Assembly: GCF_006539865.1 (NCBI RefSeq)
Contig: NZ_BJNV01000004.1
Coordinates: 1 to 64,000 of the forward strand
Direction: 5' to 3'
Origin: Zoogloea ramigera
GTDB taxonomy: Bacteria; Pseudomonadota; Gammaproteobacteria; Burkholderiales; Rhodocyclaceae
DNA length: 64,000 nt
The notes below the pieces were generated by a model. The model was not told the origin of the DNA. It did no database searches and saw nothing but the letters and a program-made list of their open reading frames with translations. This document shows positions 1 through 8,296 of this stretch, piece after piece (position 1 is the first letter of the stretch; each line of letters starts with the position of its first letter). Both the position numbers and the translations under genes were made by a program.

Positions 1-33
1 AGGAAACTTGGGGCGGCCCTGCGTTTCCTTGAG
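1..33. repeat. Dispersed palindromic intergenic repeat (copy 1, cut by window edge)
   Basis: These 33 bases are identical to 41183-41215, inside the 3' end of bioH. The element contains arms ending in GTTTCCTT that pair with AAGGAAAC, enclosing a GGG/CCC core, so it folds as a REP-like hairpin. The window starts inside it and its left boundary is unseen. Confidence 0.75.
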
Positions 34-349
34 AGTTCGCAACCGGGCTCTTGAAGGCCCTCGCGCCGGACCTCGGTGTGGCGGCCAGCCCCCACCGCTC
101 CGGCCCGCCAGAGGCAGGCCTGCACCGTAAGCGTCCGGGCCCGGACCAACCCGCACGCTGCAATCATTTCCTCCCCGCGGCCCCCCGAAGCCAGGCGTCG
201 GGACCTCGCCGCGCTTGCGTGGCGGATGCGACTCTCGTCACATCCGCCCGCTTTTTCCCTGCATTCACGCCGCCTGGCGTGAGCCAGTGCCCACGACGCC
301 CCGGGAGTTGCCCCTATTCTCACCACCACTCCCCGGACTGGTGCGCATC
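34..349. other. Upstream region without a supported gene
   Basis: No convincing gene is seen; the open frames here lack a recognisable product and overlap each other. A 7-bp hairpin (TCACGCC, loop GCCT, GGCGTGA) lies at 265-282, upstream of the PEP-CTERM gene. It has no T-run, so an operator or mRNA leader structure is more likely than a terminator. Confidence 0.4.
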
Positions 350-1159
350 ATGCACAAAGCCTTCTTCACCCGTTTCGCCACCGCCGGCATCGCCGTCGCC
401 CCCCTGACCCTCGTCTCGGCCCTGATCTGGATCGACGGCAGCCATGCCGGGCAAACCAGCGGCCAGCGCGGTCTTGCCGTCGCCCCCGAAACCACCGCAC
501 AAACCGGAACCCCCACGAAGCCCCGGCCCGTACCGCCGCTGCGCGCTGCCGATCCGACCCTGGACAGCATCGGCTACAGCGCGGAAGCCCTCGTCTTTGG
601 CCGCGCCAGCGACCCCGATGCCACCCCGGCCCCGACGCGTAGCGCCATCACCCCGACCGGCCTGCGTGGCCGGCAGGACGGCAGCACCGAACCTGGCCAC
701 GCCGACCAGTGGGCCGCCGATCTGGCACCCTCCGCCCACGCGGCAAGCCCCTACGGACGCCACTGGATCGGCACCCCTCAGGCTTTCTGGAACGCCGGCC
801 AACCGGGTGTCAGCAGAGCCTTCACGGCCCCAACGGGCACCTCAGGGAGCTCCGTCAGCTCCGGCACCACTCCGGGCAGCGAAAACCCGGCGAGCGGCCC
901 GAGCGCTCCCGGCACCCCGCAGCTGTTTTACGCACCGGACAATCCGGTCGCCGTCCTCACCGCCGCGTCACCCGGCGCGACGCCGGCCGAGAGCAGCGGG
1001 GAACCGCTGGCCCTGCCGACAGCCCCGGTGATCACCGCCCGGAACGCGACAAGCCAGGCCGTCCCGGAACCGTCAACCCTGGGCCTCGCCCTCGGTGCCC
1101 TGGGGCTGGCCGGCCTCGGTCGCTGCAGCCGGCGACCCGCCCGGCGCTCGGGCGGCTAG
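350..1159 (+). CDS. PEP-CTERM sorting-domain protein, low-complexity body
   Basis: This 269-residue secreted protein has an N-terminal signal-like hydrophobic segment (about residues 8-30) and a C-terminal sorting signal. The signal consists of VPEPSTLGLALG, a short hydrophobic helix and a basic tail rich in Arg. In known PEP-CTERM systems an exosortase (EpsH/XrtA type) cleaves near the PEP motif and the protein is exported to the surface or the exopolysaccharide matrix. The middle is rich in Pro, Ala, Ser, Thr and Gly with no recognisable domain, so the specific role is unknown. ATG 350 is preferred over in-frame upstream starts because the signal peptide begins there. Its stop shares the bases CTAG with the convergent thpR stop. 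Confidence 0.8.
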   Translation: MHKAFFTRFATAGIAVAPLTLVSALIWIDGSHAGQTSGQRGLAVAPETTAQTGTPTKPRPVPPLRAADPTLDSIGYSAEALVFGRASDPDATPAPTRSAITPTGLRGRQDGSTEPGHADQWAADLAPSAHAASPYGRHWIGTPQAFWNAGQPGVSRAFTAPTGTSGSSVSSGTTPGSENPASGPSAPGTPQLFYAPDNPVAVLTAASPGATPAESSGEPLALPTAPVITARNATSQAVPEPSTLGLALGALGLAGLGRCSRRPARRSGG

Positions 1160-1689
1160 ACCGCCTGCAGACGCCAGCCCGCGAGGCGCCGGTAACGCGC
1201 ACCGGCATCCGACCGGCACGATTCCATCAACACGAACTCGGCCACCGGCCAGGCGATCGGCCCGAAGCCAGGCAAGGCCCCGGCCACGCCAGCCTTGCGC
1301 AGCAGGGTGACGTGGGGCACGAAGCCGGTTTCTGCCACGGAAAAATCCAGCGCGGCGAGGCGCAAACGCAGCGCTTGAACCAGGCCGTCGAGGGCCGCCG
1401 GCCGTTCGGCACAGCCGGCCCACACGATATGGTTATGGCGCCAGTAACCCAGGGTATCCAGCTGGAGCCGGAAGGCATCGCCCCCAACCGCGCCGAGGGC
1501 CTCCACGAGCCCGGGGATGCGCGAGGCCTCGACGTCGCCCAGAAAGACCAGCGTAAGGTGCAGCGTGTCGCGGCGCATCCGGCGCCCGCCGCCCAGACGC
1601 TGGGCCGCGAGCCCGGCGGCGTCGAGGGCCCCGGTGACGGCTTCGTCCGGCCACAGGGCCAGGAACAGCCGCCAGCAGGCTTCAGCCAT
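1156..1689 (-). CDS. thpR: RNA 2',3'-cyclic phosphodiesterase (2'-5' RNA ligase family)
   Basis: This 177-residue protein belongs to the 2H phosphoesterase fold. Both catalytic HxTx motifs are visible: HLTL near residue 44 and HVTL near residue 126. Family members hydrolyse 2',3'-cyclic phosphate ends of RNA and can ligate 2'-5' linkages in vitro; the physiological substrate is unclear. The start overlaps the ispF stop by 8 bases, so it is probably translated with the ispD-ispF transcript, although no metabolic link to isoprenoids is evident. Confidence 0.88.
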   Translation of the reverse strand: MAEACWRLFLALWPDEAVTGALDAAGLAAQRLGGGRRMRRDTLHLTLVFLGDVEASRIPGLVEALGAVGGDAFRLQLDTLGYWRHNHIVWAGCAERPAALDGLVQALRLRLAALDFSVAETGFVPHVTLLRKAGVAGALPGFGPIAWPVAEFVLMESCRSDAGARYRRLAGWRLQAV

Positions 1690-2173
1690 CCGCCCGGGCC
1701 AACAGCGCCACCGCCTGGGCCGCGATGCCCTCGCCGCGGCCGGTGAAGCCGAGCTTCTCGGTGGTCTTGCCCTTGATGTTTACGGCGGCCGGATCGACCC
1801 CCAGGTCGGCGGCGATGTTGGCCACCATCGCCGGCACGAAGGGCAGGATCCTGGGCGCCCGGGCGATCACGGTGGCGTCCACGTTCACCGTCTGCCAACC
1901 CGCGGCGCGCGCCGCGGCGGCGGCCTCGCGGAGCAGCACGCGGGAGTCGGCGCCCTCGAAGCGCGGGTCGGTGTCGGGGAAATGCCGGCCGATGTCGCCC
2001 AGCCCCGCCGCGCCGAGGATGGCGTCGGTGATGGTGTGCAGCAACACGTCGGCGTCGGAGTGGCCGAGCAGGCCACGCTCGAAGGGAATCGTGACGCCGC
2101 CGACGATCAGCGGGCGGCCGGGGACCAGGGCGTGCACGTCGAAGCCCTGGCCGATGCGGAACGGAACATTCAT
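1682..2173 (-). CDS. ispF: 2-C-methyl-D-erythritol 2,4-cyclodiphosphate synthase
   Basis: IspF converts CDP-methylerythritol 2-phosphate to MEcPP in the MEP isoprenoid pathway, in the cytosol, as a trimer. The 163-residue length is typical. The N-terminal metal site is present (GFDVHAL), followed by [22 protein letters not shown] and the C-terminal [18 protein letters not shown] segment. ATG 2173 was chosen over longer in-frame extensions because it gives an ATGA overlap with the ispD stop and starts at the conserved N-terminus. dxr of the same pathway lies at 57.5-58.7 kb. Confidence 0.97.
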   Translation of the reverse strand: MNVPFRIGQGFDVHALVPGRPLIVGGVTIPFERGLLGHSDADVLLHTITDAILGAAGLGDIGRHFPDTDPRFEGADSRVLLREAAAAARAAGWQTVNVDATVIARAPRILPFVPAMVANIAADLGVDPAAVNIKGKTTEKLGFTGRGEGIAAQAVALLARADG

Positions 2174-2877
2174 GCCTTGTCCTCGCGGTGCTGGAGAATC
2201 CACTCGGCCAGGTGCAGGTCGAGGGGGAAGGTAACCTTGAGATTGGTCGGATCGCCCCGCACCAGCCGCGGGCGCAGGCCCATCGCCTCGATGGCGCTGG
2301 CCTCGTCGGTGACATTGCGGGCCGATTCGAGGGCCCGCTTGAGCATCACGTTGCGGAACATCTGCGGCGTCTGGGCCTGCCACAGGCCCTCGCGGGGCAC
2401 GGTGGCGGCGACCCGGTGGGTGCTGTCCTCGCGCTTGAGGGTATCGGCCACCGGCACCGCCAGGATGCCGCCCACCTCGTCGTGGAGGAGCTCGCGCACC
2501 AGGGACTCGACGTGCCACGGCGCCAGGCAGGGCCGGGCCGCGTCGTGCACGAGGATCCAGTCGTACTCACTGGTGTCGTCGGCGATCGCGCGCAGGCCGT
2601 TGAGCACGCTGTCGGCCCGCGACGCCCCGCCGCAGAACAGCGGCACCAGGCGGTCGCCGAACGGACGCCAGTCGTGCTTGTCCCACTCCTGGTCGCCGAC
2701 GGAAAGCACCACATAAACGCGGTCGATCACCGGCGCAGCGCACAGGGCCGCCAGGGTGTGGCGGATCAGGGGCTGGCCGAGCAGGGAAAGATATTGCTTG
2801 GGTTGCTCGCTTTTCATCCGGCTGCCGCTACCGGCGGCCGGAACAATCGCAAAGCAGCGGCTGGTCTGGGTTCGCAT
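2170..2877 (-). CDS. ispD: 2-C-methyl-D-erythritol 4-phosphate cytidylyltransferase
   Basis: IspD transfers CMP from CTP to methylerythritol 4-phosphate in the MEP pathway. The 235-residue protein shows the CTP-binding loop [17 protein letters not shown] near its start, then [21 protein letters not shown] and the C-terminal [13 protein letters not shown] motif. It is the first gene of the minus-strand ispD-ispF-thpR operon, and its stop overlaps the ispF start by four bases. It is divergent from the membrane-protein gene at 2926 across a gap of 48 bases that must hold both promoters. Confidence 0.97.
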   Translation of the reverse strand: MRTQTSRCFAIVPAAGSGSRMKSEQPKQYLSLLGQPLIRHTLAALCAAPVIDRVYVVLSVGDQEWDKHDWRPFGDRLVPLFCGGASRADSVLNGLRAIADDTSEYDWILVHDAARPCLAPWHVESLVRELLHDEVGGILAVPVADTLKREDSTHRVAATVPREGLWQAQTPQMFRNVMLKRALESARNVTDEASAIEAMGLRPRLVRGDPTNLKVTFPLDLHLAEWILQHREDKA

Positions 2878-2925
2878 GGCGCAATTCTACTTAATGTCGT
2901 GCTCCTTTCTGCCGCAGAATGCACC

Positions 2926-4218
2926 ATGACCACCGCGGGAGTGCCCACCGTGCTGTTCTCTCTGCCCTTCGAACCCCGCCAGCTCGAGGCCCTGGGCCTG
3001 GCCACCCTGATCGGCCTGCTGATGGGCCTCGAGCGCGAGCGCCGCCCGGCGGCCCTCGCCGGCGTCCGCACCTTCGGCCTCACCGGGCTGCTCGGCGCGC
3101 TGGCCGGCCTGCTCGGCGACCACTTCGCCACCCCGGCGTTGATGATCGCCGGCTTCGTGCTGGTGGCGGTGATGATCATCGCCGCCAACTTCCGCCAGCC
3201 CGAGCCCAACGACCCCGGCACCACCTCGGTGATCGCCCTCCTCGTCTGCTATTGCCTGGGCGCCATGGTGTGGCTGGGCTACGGCCGGCTGGCGGTGATG
3301 GCTGCGGTCGGCTCGACGATGCTGCTCTACTTCAAGTCGGAGCTGCGCGGCGTGGCCTCCCGGCTCACCAGCCAGGACTGGCGCTCGGTGCTGCAGTTCT
3401 CGGTGCTGTCGCTGATCGTCCTGCCCATCCTGCCCAACCGGGGCTTCGGCCCCTACGACGCGGTCAACCCGCACCAGGTGTGGATGATGGTGGTGCTGAT
3501 TTCCGGCGTCAGCCTGGCCGGCTATGCCGCCCTGCGTTTCGTCGGGGCCCGTTACGGCGCGCCGCTGCTTGGCCTGATGGGCGGGCTGGTGTCGAGCACC
3601 GCCACCACCATGGTGTTCTCGCGCCACGCCCGCGAGAACCCGGCCATGGCCTCCACCGCCACGCTGGTGATCCTGCTCGCCAACCTGATCATGGTGCTGC
3701 GGGTGCTGGCGATCGCCTGGGCCCTGTCGCCGCAGGTGGTGGGCCTGCTGGTGCCGGGCAGCCTGCTGGCGGTGCTCATCGGCACCGTGGTGATCGGCCT
3801 CGACTGGCGCCAGATGGCCAGCCAGGGCGAGCTGCCCGTGCCCCAGACCCGCAACCCCACCGAACTCCGCGCGGCCCTCGGCTTCGGCCTGCTCTACGCG
3901 GCGGTGCTGCTGTGCGCCGCCTGGCTGTCGGACATCGCCGGGCGCGGCGGGCTGTATCTGCTGGCCTTCGCCTCGGGCCTCACCGACGTGGACGCGATCG
4001 CCCTGTCCACCCTGCGCCTTTACAACCTGAACAAGCTCGAGGGCCTGCCCACCGCCGTCTCCATATTGCTGGCGATGCTGGCCAACCTGGGCTTCAAGAC
4101 CTTCCTCGCCTTCCTGCTCGGCGGTGCCGGGCTGGGGCGCCGGGTGATCGTGGGCATGTTCGCCGTGGGAGCGGGGCTCGCCGGAGGAATCATCTGGCTG
4201 CTCAATACAACCCTATAA
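2926..4218 (+). CDS. MgtC/SapB-domain and DUF4010 membrane protein
   Basis: This 430-residue polytopic inner-membrane protein has about ten or more hydrophobic helices. The N-terminal part resembles the MgtC/SapB fold (LATLIGLLMGLERERRP, then GVRTFGLTGLLGAL), and the C-terminal part matches DUF4010 (GLVSSTATTMVFSRHAR; ASGLTDVDAIALS). The transported or sensed substrate is unknown. ATG 2926 is chosen because the open frame upstream of it runs antisense through ispD. The gene ends 37 bases before the AmmeMemoRadiSam set on the same strand, so co-transcription is plausible but unproven. Confidence 0.82.
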   Translation: MTTAGVPTVLFSLPFEPRQLEALGLATLIGLLMGLERERRPAALAGVRTFGLTGLLGALAGLLGDHFATPALMIAGFVLVAVMIIAANFRQPEPNDPGTTSVIALLVCYCLGAMVWLGYGRLAVMAAVGSTMLLYFKSELRGVASRLTSQDWRSVLQFSVLSLIVLPILPNRGFGPYDAVNPHQVWMMVVLISGVSLAGYAALRFVGARYGAPLLGLMGGLVSSTATTMVFSRHARENPAMASTATLVILLANLIMVLRVLAIAWALSPQVVGLLVPGSLLAVLIGTVVIGLDWRQMASQGELPVPQTRNPTELRAALGFGLLYAAVLLCAAWLSDIAGRGGLYLLAFASGLTDVDAIALSTLRLYNLNKLEGLPTAVSILLAMLANLGFKTFLAFLLGGAGLGRRVIVGMFAVGAGLAGGIIWLLNTTL

Positions 4219-4255
4219 TGAAAACATCCTCTTGCACCCTTGGGAAAAGGAAATC

Positions 4256-5074
4256 ATGGCTCAAGCCTCCCAGCGCATACCGGCCGTAGCCGGGCTGTTC
4301 TACCCGGCCGACCCCCACAGCCTGCACGCACAGGTGGCCGGTTTTCTGGCCGCCGCCATGCCCGGCGAAATGGTCGCGGCCCCCAAGGCGGTGGTCGTAC
4401 CCCACGCCGGCTACATCTACTCGGGTGCTGTGGCGGCCAGCGCCTACGCCGAACTCACCCAGCGCCGAGACACCATCCGGCGCGTGCTCATCCTGTGCCC
4501 CACCCATCGGGTGTATGTGCGGGGGATGGCGGTGCCGGCGGCCCAGTCCTTCCTCACCCCGCTGGGCGCGGTGGCGGTCGACCGGGAGGCCTGGCTCGCC
4601 GCGAGCAGCCTGCCCGGCGTGATCGTGGACGACCAGCCCCACGCCGAGGAGCACGCCATCGAGGTGCAGCTGCCCTTCCTGCAGTCCACCCTCGACCATT
4701 TCACGATCCTGCCCATCGCCGTGGGCGACGCCGACCCGGCCCAGGTGGCCGCCGTACTTGAGGCCCTGTGGGGCGGGCCGGAGACCCTCATCGTGATCAG
4801 CTCGGACCTCTCCCACTACCACCCCTACCGCCAGGCCCAGTTCCGCGACAAGGCCACCATCACCCAGATCCGCCAGCTCGACGCCACCCTCGACGGCGAG
4901 CAGGCCTGCGGCGCCGGCGCCATCAACGGCCTGCTGCTGGCGGCCCGCCGCCACCACCTCACGCCGCATCTGCTCGACCTGCGCAACTCGGGCGACACCG
5001 CCGGCGACCGCAGCCGCGTGGTCGGCTACGCCTCCATCGCCTTCTCGGACGACAACAACCATGCCCACCACTGA
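4256..5074 (+). CDS. amrB: AmmeMemoRadiSam system protein B (MEMO1 family)
   Basis: This 272-residue homologue of human MEMO1 has a fold related to class III non-haem iron extradiol dioxygenases. The candidate metal and active-site residues of the family are visible: His in VPHAGYIYSG, His in LCPTHRVY, the SSDLSHYHPY segment and a Cys in QACGAGAINGL. Its reaction in bacteria is not established. ATG 4256 is supported by the purine-rich GGGAAAAGG five bases upstream; the longer frame from 4232 lacks such a site. The 3' end overlaps the AMMECR1 gene by 14 bases. Confidence 0.92.
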   Translation: MAQASQRIPAVAGLFYPADPHSLHAQVAGFLAAAMPGEMVAAPKAVVVPHAGYIYSGAVAASAYAELTQRRDTIRRVLILCPTHRVYVRGMAVPAAQSFLTPLGAVAVDREAWLAASSLPGVIVDDQPHAEEHAIEVQLPFLQSTLDHFTILPIAVGDADPAQVAAVLEALWGGPETLIVISSDLSHYHPYRQAQFRDKATITQIRQLDATLDGEQACGAGAINGLLLAARRHHLTPHLLDLRNSGDTAGDRSRVVGYASIAFSDDNNHAHH

Positions 5075-5627
5075 CACCCAGCTGGGCCAGGTGCTGCTCG
5101 CCCAGGCCCGCAAGGCCATCGCCGACGCCCTCGGGCTGCCCGCGCCAGCTGCGCCGGACCACCCCCAGCTCGCCGAGCGCGGCGCCACCTTCGTCACCCT
5201 GACGCTCGACGGCGAGCTCCGCGGCTGCATCGGCAGCCTCAACGCCCACCGCCCGCTGGGCCAGGACGTGCGCAACAACGCCGTCTCGGCGGCGCTCCGC
5301 GACCCGCGCTTCCCGCCCCTTACTGCGGCCGAGTTTGCCAGCGTGCAGGTCGAGGTGTCGCTGCTCACCGAGCCCGATTTCATCGAGTTCCGCGACGAGG
5401 CCGACGCCCTCGCCCAGCTGGTGCCCGGGCGTGACGGCGTGATCTTCTTCAACGGCTGCCAGCGCGCCACCTTCCTGCCCCAGGTGTGGGAACAACTGCC
5501 CGAGCGCCGCCAGTTCATGGCCGCCCTCAAACAGAAGGCCCGGCTGCCGGTGGATTTCTGGGGCCCCAACGTGATGATCGCCCGCTACCAGGTGCGCAAG
5601 TGGCACGAGGGCGAAAAACAGGAGTAA
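5061..5627 (+). CDS. amrA: AmmeMemoRadiSam system protein A (AMMECR1 domain)
   Basis: This 188-residue protein is a single AMMECR1 domain. The invariant signature LRGCIGSL is at about residues 53-60, followed by the conserved NAVSAALRDPRFPPL block and the C-terminal LPEVWEQLP-like region (LPQVWEQLP). The biochemical function of AMMECR1 proteins is unknown. It overlaps the MEMO gene by 14 bases and ends four bases before the radical SAM gene, so the three are almost certainly one translation-coupled unit. Confidence 0.93.
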   Translation: MPTTDTQLGQVLLAQARKAIADALGLPAPAAPDHPQLAERGATFVTLTLDGELRGCIGSLNAHRPLGQDVRNNAVSAALRDPRFPPLTAAEFASVQVEVSLLTEPDFIEFRDEADALAQLVPGRDGVIFFNGCQRATFLPQVWEQLPERRQFMAALKQKARLPVDFWGPNVMIARYQVRKWHEGEKQE

Positions 5628-5631
5628 AACC

Positions 5632-6705
5632 ATGACCGAGCACCCCGCGCGTTACTGGCATGCCCTCGCCGACGGCCGCATCCAGTGCGACCTGTGCCCG
5701 CGGGATTGCCGGCTCCATGAAGGCCAGCGTGGCGCCTGCTTCGTGCGCCAGATGGAGGGCGGCAGGATGGTGCTCACCACCTACGGCCGCAGCTCCGGCT
5801 TCTGCATCGACCCCATCGAGAAGAAGCCCCTCAACCACTTCTACCCCGGTTCCAGCGTGTTCTCGTTCGGCACCGCCGGCTGCAACCTGGCCTGCAAGTT
5901 CTGCCAGAACTGGGACATCTCCAAAAGCCGCGACATGGACCGGCTGATGGACGCCGCCTCGCCCGCCGAGATCGCCCGGGTGGCCGCTGAGCACGGCTGC
6001 CGCAGCGTCGCCTTCACCTACAACGACCCGGTGATCTTTGCCGAGTACGCCATCGACACCGCCGTCGCCTGCCACGCGCAGGGCGTCGCCACCGTGGCGG
6101 TCACCGCCGGCTACATCCACCCCGAGGCCCGCCGCGACTTCTACGCGGTGATGGACGCCGCCAACGTCGACCTCAAGGCCTTCACCGACGACTTCTATGT
6201 GCACCAGTGCGGCGCCCACCTCGCTCCGGTGCTCGACACCCTGGCCTGGCTGCACCACGAGACCGACGTGTGGGTCGAGATCACCACCCTGCTGATCCCC
6301 GGCCTCAACGATTCCGACACCGAGCTCACCGCCCTCGCCAAGTGGGTCGCCACCGAGATGGGGCCCGATGTGCCGCTCCACTTCACCGCCTTCCACCCCG
6401 ACTACAAGCTCGACCAGCTGCCGCCCACGCCGCCCGCCACCCTGCGCCGCGCCCGGCAGATCGCCCGCGATGCTGGCCTGCATTACGTTTACACCGGCAA
6501 CGTGCACGACCCCGAGGGCGGCACCACTTACTGCCCGGGCTGCGGAGTAAAGCTCATCGAGCGCGACTGGTACGCCATCCTCGCCTATCGGCTCGACGCT
6601 CGGGGCGCCTGCCAGGCCTGCGGCCACGCGATTGCCGGCCGCTATGGCGAATTCCACGGCGCATTCGGCCCGCGCCGTGTCCCAGTGCACGTGCGCCCAA
6701 TCTAG
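5632..6705 (+). CDS. amrS: AmmeMemoRadiSam system radical SAM enzyme
   Basis: This 357-residue radical SAM protein carries the [4Fe-4S]-ligating CNLACKFC motif near residue 83. An N-terminal Cys pair region (CDLCPRDC) and a C-terminal zinc-ribbon-like pair (CPGCG and CQACG) are also present. It resembles pyruvate-formate-lyase-activase-type glycyl radical activators, but the substrate is unknown. It is the third gene of the set with proteins A and B, which is widely conserved as a block. The C-terminal metal-binding tail is intact, so the whole system looks functional. Confidence 0.93.
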   Translation: MTEHPARYWHALADGRIQCDLCPRDCRLHEGQRGACFVRQMEGGRMVLTTYGRSSGFCIDPIEKKPLNHFYPGSSVFSFGTAGCNLACKFCQNWDISKSRDMDRLMDAASPAEIARVAAEHGCRSVAFTYNDPVIFAEYAIDTAVACHAQGVATVAVTAGYIHPEARRDFYAVMDAANVDLKAFTDDFYVHQCGAHLAPVLDTLAWLHHETDVWVEITTLLIPGLNDSDTELTALAKWVATEMGPDVPLHFTAFHPDYKLDQLPPTPPATLRRARQIARDAGLHYVYTGNVHDPEGGTTYCPGCGVKLIERDWYAILAYRLDARGACQACGHAIAGRYGEFHGAFGPRRVPVHVRPI

Positions 6706-6750
6706 GTTCTGCCATCGTCGACGGCAACCCACGGCAACACCCGTTCGACC

Positions 6751-7425
6751 ATGATGAAACTGCGCCACAGCCCCCTCAGCATCGCCGCCGGCCCAATCTG
6801 GCTGGAGGCCATGCAGGCCCACTCGCCCGACGCCCCCGGGCTGATCCTCGTCGCCCAGACGACGGTCGGCCACCACCGCGACTCCCGCGAGGCCCACTTC
6901 GTGCAGCGCCTGCAAAAGGCCGGCTACGCCACCCTGCTCTTCGACCTGCTCACCCGCTACGAGGAGAACCGCGACCCGGACACCCGCTACAACGCGCCGC
7001 TGCTCGGCACGCGGATCGGCGCGGTGTTCGAGTGGCTGCGCCACCAGCCGCCCCTCGCCGAGCTGCCCGTCGGCCTGGTGGCCAGCGGCACCGGCAGCGC
7101 CGCCGCCGTGCGCGCGGTGGCAAAAGAGCCCGAGATGGTCGGCGCCCTGGTCTGCCGCGGCGGCCGGCCTAGCCTCGCCGGCATCGCCCCGCTGCGCCAG
7201 GTGAGCTGCCCGACCCGCGTGATCGCCGGCGAGCACGACGAGGCCCTCACCGCGCTGCACCAGGCCTACGACCTGCTGGAGTGCGCCAAGGATTGGTACA
7301 GCGTGCCCGGCACCGACGACTTCTTCCGGGAGCCCGGCGCCCTCGACGACGCCGCCGATGGCGCCATCGACTGGTTCCGCCGCCACCTGCGCGCCCGGCC
7401 CGCGGCCGCCACCGCAGCCCCGTAG
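6751..7425 (+). CDS. Dienelactone-hydrolase-like protein lacking Ser and His of the triad
   Basis: This 224-residue alpha/beta-hydrolase homologue resembles the hydrolase family with LLFDLLT and EPGAL signatures. In relatives the nucleophile sits in GASTGAAAA; here the segment reads ASGTGSAAA, so Gly113 occupies the nucleophile position, although Ser112 is adjacent. The catalytic-His segment ATHLF is replaced by TDDFF, with Asp190 at the His position. It is therefore probably a non-catalytic binding protein or has altered chemistry. It begins 45 bases after the radical SAM gene on the same strand and may belong to that operon. Family alignment is from memory. Confidence 0.7.
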   Translation: MMKLRHSPLSIAAGPIWLEAMQAHSPDAPGLILVAQTTVGHHRDSREAHFVQRLQKAGYATLLFDLLTRYEENRDPDTRYNAPLLGTRIGAVFEWLRHQPPLAELPVGLVASGTGSAAAVRAVAKEPEMVGALVCRGGRPSLAGIAPLRQVSCPTRVIAGEHDEALTALHQAYDLLECAKDWYSVPGTDDFFREPGALDDAADGAIDWFRRHLRARPAAATAAP

Positions 7426-7867
7426 TCCCATAGACCCGTAGTCACATAACCCCCGCGCGGCCCCCATAGGGCGGGCACCGCAGCCCAGATGACCGATGCC
7501 TGGCCTCCCGTGCCCGGTGCACTTCGACCCGACCCATCCTCAGCTCAACCCGACCGGGGTCACCTTCAAGCCGACTGGAGTCAGCTCAGACCTGACCCGA
7601 GTCGGCTTCAACCTGACTCAGCTTCGGTCAGACCCGACTCGAGCTCCCCTCGACCCGACCCGAGTCAGCTTGAACCAGACCCGAGTTCGGTCAGACCTGA
7701 CTCGGGTCACCTTCAACCTGACCCGAGTCAGCTCAAACCCGACCTGAGTTCGCTCAAACCCGACCCGCGCCCCCTTCAACCTGACTCGGGTTCACGGCGA
7801 CCCAGCCACCTCGGTCGGGGCAGCCCGCAGGGCGTCACCCGACACCCCGCGACGAAGCCCGCCCCCC
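7426..7867. other. Intergenic region dominated by a 21-bp minisatellite
   Basis: The 442 bases between two convergent genes hold a 21-bp tandem array (7522-7794) and short unique flanks. Because the unit length is a multiple of three, several frames stay open through it, but none has a domain, a convincing ribosome-binding site or an end clear of the neighbouring gene. Confidence 0.7.
7522..7794. repeat. 21-bp tandem array, 13 units, palindromic core
   Basis: Thirteen degenerate units of exactly 21 bases are read end to end with no indel. Each contains a version of the near-palindrome GACYCGRGTC, often extended to CTGAC..GTCAG arms. Both orientations of the core (GACCCGAGTC and GACTCGGGTC) occur. 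In one frame it reads as heptads such as LQPDPSQ. The spacing equals two turns of B-DNA. Confidence 0.9.
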
Positions 7868-8296
7868 TCAACCCCGCCGCGTCATCACCTGGTGCGGCAG
7901 GCCGGCTTCTTCATACACCTCGCCTTCGGGCAAAAAGCCGAAACGCCTGTAGAAGCCCAACGCGTGGGTCTGGGCGCTGAGGGCAAGCTGCGCCATGCCC
8001 CGCCGGCCCGCCTCGTCGATCAGGGCCTGCAGCAGGGCCGCGCCGACGCCCTGGCCCCGCCAGCCCGCCAGCACCGCCATCCGCCCGATGTGACCGTCGG
8101 CCAGCAGGCGGCCGGTGCCCACCGGCTGGCCGTCAAGCAGCGCCAGCGCGTGGCACGACAGCGCGTCGAACTCGTCGAGCTCCATCTCGGCCGGCACCTT
8201 CTGCTCCTCCACGAACACCTCGAAGCGGATCGGCCCGGCCTCGGCGGCCAGCTCGGCCCAGCTCCCCAGGCGCACCACCAGCGACGGCGCGCTCAT
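7868..8296 (-). CDS. GNAT-family N-acetyltransferase (ElaA/YjcF-like)
   Basis: This 142-residue single-domain acetyltransferase has the acetyl-CoA loop GWRGQGVGAALL in its middle and the terminal ALGFYRRFGF signature. The N-terminal FEVFVEEQKVPAEMELDEFD segment is typical of the ElaA/YjcF subfamily. The acceptor is not predictable. ATG 8296 overlaps the upstream L,D-transpeptidase stop as ATGA, which supports this start over the longer open frame. It is the last gene of the tadA-transpeptidase-GNAT unit. Confidence 0.88.
   Translation of the reverse strand: MSAPSLVVRLGSWAELAAEAGPIRFEVFVEEQKVPAEMELDEFDALSCHALALLDGQPVGTGRLLADGHIGRMAVLAGWRGQGVGAALLQALIDEAGRRGMAQLALSAQTHALGFYRRFGFLPEGEVYEEAGLPHQVMTRRG

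Noticed and set aside
260-300. Sigma54 (-24/-12) promoter upstream of the PEP-CTERM gene
   Set aside because: GG and GC elements are present, but their spacing is one base off the required ten-base gap.
5527-7467. 646-codon open frame opposite the radical SAM and hydrolase genes
   Set aside because: Antisense to two well-supported genes and lacks motifs or a plausible SD.
7489-7980. Possible 163-residue heptad-repeat protein through the 21-bp array
   Set aside because: The frame stays open only because the unit is a multiple of three; other frames are open too. It has no SD, and its end runs into the opposite-strand GNAT gene.
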